Notes under the pieces: model-generated | The model's database searches: none | Told to the model about the DNA's origin: nothing | Seen by the model: only the letters and a program-made list of their open reading frames with translations | Shown here: in pieces, positions 7,817 through 12,024 of the stretch | How the letters are laid out: each line of letters opens with the position of its first letter | Numbering within the stretch: position 1 is the first letter of the stretch | Made by a program: the position numbers and the translations under genes | NCBI GenBank assembly: GCA_025362115.1 | Contig: JANYIK010000079.1 | Location: forward strand, 1 to 12,024 | Source of the DNA: Methylophilaceae bacterium | GTDB taxonomy: Bacteria; Pseudomonadota; Gammaproteobacteria; Burkholderiales; Methylophilaceae | DNA length: 12,024 nucleotides | Direction: 5' to 3'

Positions 7817-8769
7817 AAAAAGCTAAGCCGCAGCACTCGTATCTGCCATCCATGCTGGGGTTCTCTCTGCTACTACACGTAGCGGTGATTGCCAGCATTC
7901 AGTTTAAAGCACCAGACTTAAGCCGCTTCAGAGACCAGCTCCCATCTTTGGAGGTGGTTCTGGTCAACGCCAAGACCGAGACCACGCCTCTCACGCCACA
8001 AGTGTTAGCGCAAGCTAACTTAGATAGAGGAGGCAACACTGATGCTAAGCAACAATTAAAATCACCACTGCCTGTACCCAAACAAAACCCCAGCGATAAC
8101 GCCACGGTTTTGCTGCCTCAGCACGACACCAGCAAGCAAGAATCAAAAAAACTTCCCGCCAAAATAGAAGACGAAGTAGCGCAAAAGCAACGTAAGGTTA
8201 AAGAGCTGGAAAAGCAGGTGCAACAAGTATTAACGAAAGCCGATACCACCACTACACCCGCACCCAAGCCCGCCACACCAGAAGTGGCGCAACAAACAAA
8301 AAATTCCAGCGGCTTACAGCTGAGTGCACGAGATATGGTATCCAAAAGCTTGGCTGATGTGGCACGACTGGAAGCCAAGCTAGATAAAGAACAAGTCATT
8401 TACCAGGAACGCCCCAAACGACAATTCATAGGTGCTGTTGCCAAAGAATACCGCTTTGCCTCCTATGTAGACGCTTGGCGTCAAAAAGTTGAGCGTTGGG
8501 GTAATAACAATTACCCTGAAGAAGCCAAGTTGCAAAAACTGTATGGCAAACTGGTCATGACAGTAGCCATCAATGCCGATGGCAGCGTGGAGAAAATCGA
8601 GATCAACCATAGCTCTGGCTCTAAAATACTCGACGACGCGGCTCGTAATATTGTCACCAATGCTGCGCCTTACGCAGCTTTCCCCGCCGACATCCGCAAG
8701 GATACCGACATACTGGAAATTAGCCGCACGTGGACTTTCACCCGCGAAGATATGCTTTCAGGAAACTAA
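7813..8769 (+). CDS. TonB family energy transducer
   Basis: Inner-membrane-anchored periplasmic protein of the type that passes proton-motive-force energy to outer-membrane TonB-dependent receptors. 318 residues. There is a short cytoplasmic N-terminus, one membrane segment at about 11-30 (LPSMLGFSLLLHVAVIASIQ), a Pro/Gln/Lys-rich periplasmic spacer (about 55-165) with a charged helical stretch at 117-141, and a TonB C-terminal domain (about 205-312) with the YP motif at 234-235 (NNNYPEEAK). The C-terminal domain form (KEYRFASYVDAWRQKVERWGN) matches the solitary betaproteobacterial TonB paralogues that lack adjacent exbB/exbD; none is visible here. The TTG start overlaps the mpl stop (TTGA, 4 bases), implying translational coupling. 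No alternative ATG precedes the membrane segment except Met14 inside it, which supports the TTG. The cognate receptor cannot be inferred. Confidence 0.9.
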   Translation: MKKAKPQHSYLPSMLGFSLLLHVAVIASIQFKAPDLSRFRDQLPSLEVVLVNAKTETTPLTPQVLAQANLDRGGNTDAKQQLKSPLPVPKQNPSDNATVLLPQHDTSKQESKKLPAKIEDEVAQKQRKVKELEKQVQQVLTKADTTTTPAPKPATPEVAQQTKNSSGLQLSARDMVSKSLADVARLEAKLDKEQVIYQERPKRQFIGAVAKEYRFASYVDAWRQKVERWGNNNYPEEAKLQKLYGKLVMTVAINADGSVEKIEINHSSGSKILDDAARNIVTNAAPYAAFPADIRKDTDILEISRTWTFTREDMLSGN

Positions 8770-8772
8770 GGA
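8768..8772 (+). promoter_or_regulatory. Ribosome-binding site that fixes the ferredoxin start
   Basis: AAGGA overlaps the tonB stop codon and sits 7 bases before ATG 8780. It supports a 102-residue ferredoxin starting there rather than a longer frame reaching back into tonB. Confidence 0.75.
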
Positions 8773-8779
8773 ATCTTTA

Positions 8780-9088
8780 ATGTACCACTACAAACACCAT
8801 GTTTTTTTCTGTCTCAACCAGCGCGAAGATGGCGCGGCTTGTTGCACCGACCACGATGCCGAGGCAATGTTTGAATACACCAAGAAAAAAGCCAAAGCGT
8901 TGGGCTTGCATGGTAAAGGCAATTGCCGTGTGAATCGCGCCGGATGTTTTGACCGTTGCTCGGAAGGCCCGGTGGTCGTGGTATACCCAGAAGCTGTGTG
9001 GTACACCTACGTGGACAAGGAAGACTTGGACGAGATTATCGAATCTCATCTACAGAACGGCAAGGTTGTAGAGCGCTTGAAGATCTAA
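8780..9088 (+). CDS. Thioredoxin-like [2Fe-2S] ferredoxin
   Basis: Small cytoplasmic electron carrier of the thioredoxin-fold [2Fe-2S] ferredoxin family (as in Aquifex Fd4 and the Shethna-type protein of Azotobacter). 102 residues. It has the family pattern HVFFC at 7-11, a GAACC pair at 19-22, and RVNRAGCFDRCSEGP at 50-64, followed by VVVYPEAVWYTYV (66-78). The cysteines are 11, 21, 22, 49, 56 and 60. By family comparison Cys11, one of Cys21/22, Cys56 and Cys60 are the likely cluster ligands; Cys49 is extra. The start ATG 8780 is 10 bases after the tonB stop and has AAGGA upstream. It is the last gene of the mpl-tonB cluster, and its stop overlaps that of the convergent HIT gene by four bases. 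The redox partner is unknown; proximity to lipA, an Fe-S enzyme, is suggestive only. Confidence 0.93.
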   Translation: MYHYKHHVFFCLNQREDGAACCTDHDAEAMFEYTKKKAKALGLHGKGNCRVNRAGCFDRCSEGPVVVVYPEAVWYTYVDKEDLDEIIESHLQNGKVVERLKI

Positions 9089-9486
9089 CCTAGCCCTGTC
9101 TTAATCGCCTGACGCAGCGCTTCCACATTGATTGGGCGCTTGTCACCCTCTCGCTTCGCTTCACCCCAAACTGGGTTAGGGAAATGTCTATCGTCTGCAA
9201 AACGCGGGATGACGTGCCAGTGCAGATGCGGCACCAAATTGCCTAGACTGGCCAAGTTGACTTTATCCGGCTGCACAATAGCCAGTACAGCGGCTTCTAC
9301 CGCGAACACCGTGACCATCAGTTTGGCGCGCTGGTAGGGTTCCAAATCGGTCATTTCCTTGACGTGGGCATTCAGAATCACACGGCAAAATCCCCCGTAG
9401 TGCGCGTCTTCCACCAGCACCACACGGCAAAGTTCGCTTTGCCAAAGCAACTCACCTCCAACGCTATCACATAGCTCGCAAGTCAC
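9085..9486 (-). CDS. HIT family protein (histidine triad nucleotide hydrolase/transferase)
   Basis: Small cytoplasmic protein of 133 residues in the histidine-triad superfamily, whose members cleave or transfer nucleotidyl groups (for example AMP from phosphoramidates or dinucleoside polyphosphates). The triad HLHWHVIPR is at 87-95, with the nucleophile expected at His89. N-terminal CELC (3-6) matches the Cys pair seen in many HIT proteins. NLASLGNLVPH (77-87) is the usual lead-in to the triad, and GGFCRVILNAHVKEMTDL (31-48) matches the family strand-turn. The start is GTG at 9486, overlapping the lipA stop as GTGA, so it is probably translated by coupling to lipA. It ends in TAG inside the ferredoxin stop codon region on the other strand. 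Substrate unknown. Confidence 0.92.
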   Translation of the reverse strand: MTCELCDSVGGELLWQSELCRVVLVEDAHYGGFCRVILNAHVKEMTDLEPYQRAKLMVTVFAVEAAVLAIVQPDKVNLASLGNLVPHLHWHVIPRFADDRHFPNPVWGEAKREGDKRPINVEALRQAIKTGLG

Positions 9487-10424
9487 ACCAAAACTCCGTG
9501 TGCTTGCTGATCTGCGTGATATGACGATCTCACCATAGGACCACAGGCGGCGTGGGTAAAGCTCATGTTTAATGCCTGTTGCTCAAAAAAAGTGAACCGC
9601 GCTGGTTCAACAAAACGCAACACCGGCAAATGATGCGGGCTGGGTTGCAGATATTGTCCCAAGGTCAACATCTCCACTTGATGTGAGCGCAAATCGCGCA
9701 TCACTTCTAAAATCTCATCGTCGGTTTCGCCCAAGCCCAACATCAAGCCAGATTTGGTGGGAATGTGCGGATGCTGTACCTTAAAATCGGCCAGCAGCTT
9801 TAGTGAATGTGCGTAATCCGCCCCGGGGCGGGCTTGTTTGTAGAGCCGCGGCACGGTTTCCAGATTGTGATTCAGCACATCGGGCAAAGCGTTAGTAAGT
9901 GCCTGTAATGCTGGTTCTAGCCGACCACGGAAATCCGGCACCAGGGTTTCAATGCGGATATTGGGGCTGGCTTCGCGCACCGTAGCGATGCAGTCGGCAA
10001 AATGCTGAGCGCCGCCATCGCGCAGATCGTCGCGATCCACCGATGTAATCACCACGTATTTCAGTTTCATCTGTGCAATGGTACGCGCTAAATTAGCGGG
10101 CTCATTGCCATCTGGCGCTAGCGGTTTGCCATGCGCCACATCGCAAAACGGGCAACGCCGCGTACACAAATCACCCAGAATCATGAAAGTGGCCGTCCCG
10201 CCACTGAAACACTCGGCGATGTTGGGACAGCTCGCTTCTTCGCATACGGTGTGCAAATTATTGTCACGCAAAATCTGCTTAATCTCGCGGAAACGCCCGC
10301 CATCCGGCACTTTCATTCGTATCCATTCCGGCTTTTTTAACATCGGCTGCGGGACAATTTTGATAGGAATACGCGCAGTTTTGGCAGCGCCTTTTTGCTT
10401 GAGGAGTGGATTCAGTTCTGACAT
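9483..10424 (-). CDS. lipA: Lipoyl synthase
   Basis: Radical-SAM enzyme that inserts two sulfur atoms into the octanoyl group on lipoyl domains of pyruvate and 2-oxoglutarate dehydrogenases and GcvH. 313 residues, the normal length. The auxiliary [4Fe-4S] cluster ligands are Cys61, Cys66 and Cys72 (CEEASCPNIAEC) plus the Ser of the C-terminal RSSY motif (299-302). The radical-SAM cluster is Cys87, Cys91 and Cys94 (CTRRCPFC). Other family blocks are TSVDRDDLRDGGAQHF (127-142), NHNLETVPRLY (185-195) and LTLGQYLQPS (253-262). The ATG at 10424 has no clear Shine-Dalgarno sequence; a palindrome, GGTATGATACC, lies just upstream. lipB, the usual partner, is not adjacent. A HIT gene overlaps its stop by four bases instead. 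Confidence 0.98.
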   Translation of the reverse strand: MSELNPLLKQKGAAKTARIPIKIVPQPMLKKPEWIRMKVPDGGRFREIKQILRDNNLHTVCEEASCPNIAECFSGGTATFMILGDLCTRRCPFCDVAHGKPLAPDGNEPANLARTIAQMKLKYVVITSVDRDDLRDGGAQHFADCIATVREASPNIRIETLVPDFRGRLEPALQALTNALPDVLNHNLETVPRLYKQARPGADYAHSLKLLADFKVQHPHIPTKSGLMLGLGETDDEILEVMRDLRSHQVEMLTLGQYLQPSPHHLPVLRFVEPARFTFFEQQALNMSFTHAACGPMVRSSYHADQQAHGVLV

Positions 10425-10475
10425 AAACGGTATGATACCAGAGCATCCACCGCACCCTATTTAAGGAGAAGCGCC
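10425..10475. promoter_or_regulatory. Divergent lipA / protease intergenic region
   Basis: Only 51 bases separate the two divergent starts. A perfect 11-base palindrome, GGTATGATACC, at 10429-10439 contains -10-like hexamers on both strands (TATGAT on plus, TATCAT on minus), but no good -35 partner is visible for either. AAGGAG at 10463-10468 is a strong ribosome-binding site 7 bases before the TTG of the protease gene, and it decides that start. True promoters may lie partly within the coding regions. Confidence 0.4.
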
Positions 10476-11489
10476 TTGCAAAAACTGCTAATAGTGTTAT
10501 CGCTAGGCTTATGTCTAAACCTTGCCCTAGCAGAACCTGCCCTGGAACTGGTTGACTTACTTAAACCTTCGGTAGTTAAGGTTCAGATCTACACCAAATC
10601 CGGTGGTCGTGGCTTAGGTACAGGCGTAGTGGTGAGTATCAATATGGTTACTACTAATTGCCATGTGCTGGCTGGCAGTAATGGTGTGGCTGTTATAAAA
10701 ATGGGTGAAAGTTATGCTCCTGTTGGTGTTAGAGCAGATTGGAAACATGATCTCTGCCTACTACGTTTCACCGACTTACCCTTTTCGGCGGTGGTGCTGG
10801 GTGATAGCGAAACTCTCAAATATGAGCAGGAAATATTCTCCATTGGCTACTCGGGGGGTGCGTCCAAACCGCTCACCACTTGGGGCAAGATCAAGGCGCT
10901 CTACCCCATGGACGACAGCCAAATCGTTCGCACTTCTGCTTCTTTCAGGATGGGAGCCAGCGGCAGCCCGGTATTCGATGAGGCAGGCCGTCTGGTAGCC
11001 GTCAACACCTTCAAGAGCCCCGGTCGTCAAGGCTATTACTACAACGTACCAGTGAAGTGGGTAAAACAATTATTTGATGCCCCAGAAACCGCCACCATAG
11101 AGCAGGGCGACCCGCCATTCTGGGATACGCCGGAAGAAGCCAGGCCATTCTTCATGCGTGTAGTTATCCCGCTACAAAACGAGGAGTGGGTTGAGCTGGA
11201 ACGCATCGCCATGCAATGGACGGCACGCGAGCCAAACAATGCAGAAGGATGGTACTACCTTGGGCTGGCGCAAAATAAACAATCTCGCAGTTTGGAAGCA
11301 CGCATGCATTTCCAGCAAGCGCTCAAGTGTAATCCGCAGCACCCGAGCGCCCTTTATGAGTTGGGCTTGTTGGCCGCATATCAAGGTGACCTGAACGAAG
11401 TACTGAGAATCCAGCTGGCGCTCGCTGCAATCGACGATGACCTTGCTGAAGAGTTCCGGCAAGCAACAGAGCCTAAGAAAAAGAAATGA
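10476..11489 (+). CDS. Exported trypsin-like serine protease with C-terminal TPR repeats
   Basis: A 337-residue protein with a probable Sec signal peptide (1-19, LSLGLCLNLALA before Glu20), so it likely acts in the periplasm. Residues about 28-200 form a trypsin-like domain with a complete triad: His63 in TTNCHVLAG, Asp92 in KHDLCLL, and Ser162 in GASGSPVF. No PDZ domain follows, unlike DegP/DegQ. Instead residues about 250-315 hold about two tetratricopeptide-type repeats (WYYLGLAQNKQSRSLEARMHF, then ALYELGLLAAYQGDLNEVL), a protein-interaction module. The tail is TEPKKKK. Cys62 and Cys94 flank the active site and could form a disulfide. The start is TTG at 10476, supported by AAGGAG 7 bases upstream and by the signal peptide beginning there. 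It is probably monocistronic, followed directly by a strong hairpin. Substrate unknown; a quality-control role is possible. Confidence 0.88.
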   Translation: MQKLLIVLSLGLCLNLALAEPALELVDLLKPSVVKVQIYTKSGGRGLGTGVVVSINMVTTNCHVLAGSNGVAVIKMGESYAPVGVRADWKHDLCLLRFTDLPFSAVVLGDSETLKYEQEIFSIGYSGGASKPLTTWGKIKALYPMDDSQIVRTSASFRMGASGSPVFDEAGRLVAVNTFKSPGRQGYYYNVPVKWVKQLFDAPETATIEQGDPPFWDTPEEARPFFMRVVIPLQNEEWVELERIAMQWTAREPNNAEGWYYLGLAQNKQSRSLEARMHFQQALKCNPQHPSALYELGLLAAYQGDLNEVLRIQLALAAIDDDLAEEFRQATEPKKKK

Positions 11490-11516
11490 GGCGGGTAGCA
11501 CGCGCTACCCGCCTTT
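11490..11516. terminator. Bidirectional intrinsic terminator
   Basis: GGCGGGTAGC (11490-11499) and GCTACCCGCC (11504-11513) form a perfect 10-bp GC-rich stem with a 4-base loop, starting right after the protease stop codon. It is followed by TTTC on the plus strand. On the minus strand, TCATTTCTTTTTC follows, so it can also terminate the convergent hydrolase gene. Confidence 0.85.
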
Positions 11517-11520
11517 CAAG

Positions 11521-12024
11521 CTAGGCCAGTTTACGACCGAATAATTGCAATGCCAATTGATAGCCCGTCATTGCCACCTGTGGGTCAAAGCGCTCGCCTT
11601 CGTCGCGCATGAAAGCGTGCTGAGCGTTGAACTCATGCCAAGTGAAGGTAAGGTTAGCGGCGGAGAGTTTGGCGTACACCTCGGCGCGACCAGCGGCGGG
11701 AATGTGCGGATCCTGCTTACCCCATACCATCAGCAGCTCACCCTTGATGTCGCTCAAACGCTCCATACTGTGCTGGCCGGGCTTGTTGGGGATGGTGGTG
11801 GTGTGCAGATCGGTAGCGTAGAAACACGCGGTAGCCTTGACCTCAGGCTGCAACGCCGCACGGAAAGCCAGATGCCCGCCGATACAGAAACCCATCGCGC
11901 CAACATTGCCGTTGCTCCAAGGCTGTTTTTTCACATAGGCTATCATCGCCGCGTTGTCGGTGTCGTAACCTTGCACATCCTTGGCCGACTTGTCGGCATT
12001 GCCCTTGTCGCGCCCGGCATCGTC
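11521..12024 (-). CDS. Dienelactone hydrolase family protein (5' end outside window)
   Basis: Alpha/beta hydrolase of the dienelactone hydrolase (carboxymethylenebutenolidase) family, which opens lactone rings such as dienelactone; many chromosomal members have no assigned substrate. The last 167 residues are present and the frame is open through base 12024, so the true start lies upstream. The GTG at 11976 is internal, because the preceding codons (GRDKGNADKSAKDVQGY) continue typical family sequence. Numbered from the window edge, the triad is Cys47 in GFCIGG, Asp105 in GKQDPHIP and His136 in NAQHAFMRD; the Cys nucleophile is the family hallmark. It ends in TAG next to the shared terminator. 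No neighbouring aromatic-degradation genes are visible, so a true chlorocatechol-pathway role is not supported. Confidence 0.92.
   Translation of the reverse strand, partial: DDAGRDKGNADKSAKDVQGYDTDNAAMIAYVKKQPWSNGNVGAMGFCIGGHLAFRAALQPEVKATACFYATDLHTTTIPNKPGQHSMERLSDIKGELLMVWGKQDPHIPAAGRAEVYAKLSAANLTFTWHEFNAQHAFMRDEGERFDPQVAMTGYQLALQLFGRKLA

Noticed and set aside
8573..8779. Longer reading frame in front of the ferredoxin, starting inside tonB
   Set aside because: ATG 8780 has its own AAGGA site, homologous ferredoxins begin at this position, and the extra sequence is just tonB read in another frame.
11521..11976. Dienelactone hydrolase gene starting at GTG 11976
   Set aside because: The frame continues upstream to the window edge with typical family sequence, so this GTG is internal and the gene is partial here.
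1..12024. A previously undescribed multi-gene system
   Set aside because: Every substantial frame belongs to a known family, mostly housekeeping; the unusual points are local inserts, repeats and overlaps rather than a new gene system.

Overview
The window looks like ordinary chromosome from a Betaproteobacterium. My best guess is a Nitrosomonadales/Gallionellaceae-type iron or sulfur bacterium, inferred from the style of ValS, LipA, TonB and the thioredoxin-like ferredoxin and from the gene neighbourhood; no rRNA or other marker confirms it. It is gene-dense (no gene-free stretch over 120 bases) and mostly housekeeping. I found no mobile element with a transposase, no prophage, no CRISPR array, no tRNA or rRNA, and no obvious defence or biosynthetic cluster.

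Layout: (1) 1-819 (+), the C-terminal part of valyl-tRNA synthetase, carrying an in-frame copy of a dispersed palindromic repeat. (2) 820-937, a convergent gap filled by a pair of inverted hairpin repeats. (3) 938-4765 (-), cobalamin-dependent methionine synthase metH, with an unusual Cys-rich insert near the N-terminus. (4) 4766-4857, a short gap with two hairpins, one resembling an intrinsic terminator that ends just before the metH start. (5) 4858-6360 (-), a degenerate EAL plus HDOD regulatory protein. (6) 6361-6475, a divergent promoter region. (7) 6476-9088 (+), a compact cluster of mpl (peptidoglycan recycling ligase), a TonB-type energy transducer and a thioredoxin-like [2Fe-2S] ferredoxin. 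(8) 9085-10424 (-), lipA (lipoyl synthase) followed by a HIT-family protein, convergent with the ferredoxin and overlapping it at the stop codons. (9) 10476-11489 (+), an exported trypsin-like serine protease with C-terminal TPR repeats. (10) A bidirectional terminator. (11) 11521-12024 (-), a dienelactone hydrolase family protein that runs off the right edge.

How the genes relate: mpl, tonB and the ferredoxin are tightly packed and probably co-transcribed, with a TTGA stop/start overlap linking mpl to tonB. lipA and the HIT gene are linked in the same way by a GTGA overlap. Start codons are unusually varied: TTG for mpl, tonB and the protease, and GTG for the HIT gene.

I did not find a convincing new multi-gene system. 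The items most worth a second look are small: the repeat inserted in the valS reading frame, the paired hairpins whose differences preserve local pairing, the Cys-rich MetH insert, and the hairpin placed directly before metH.
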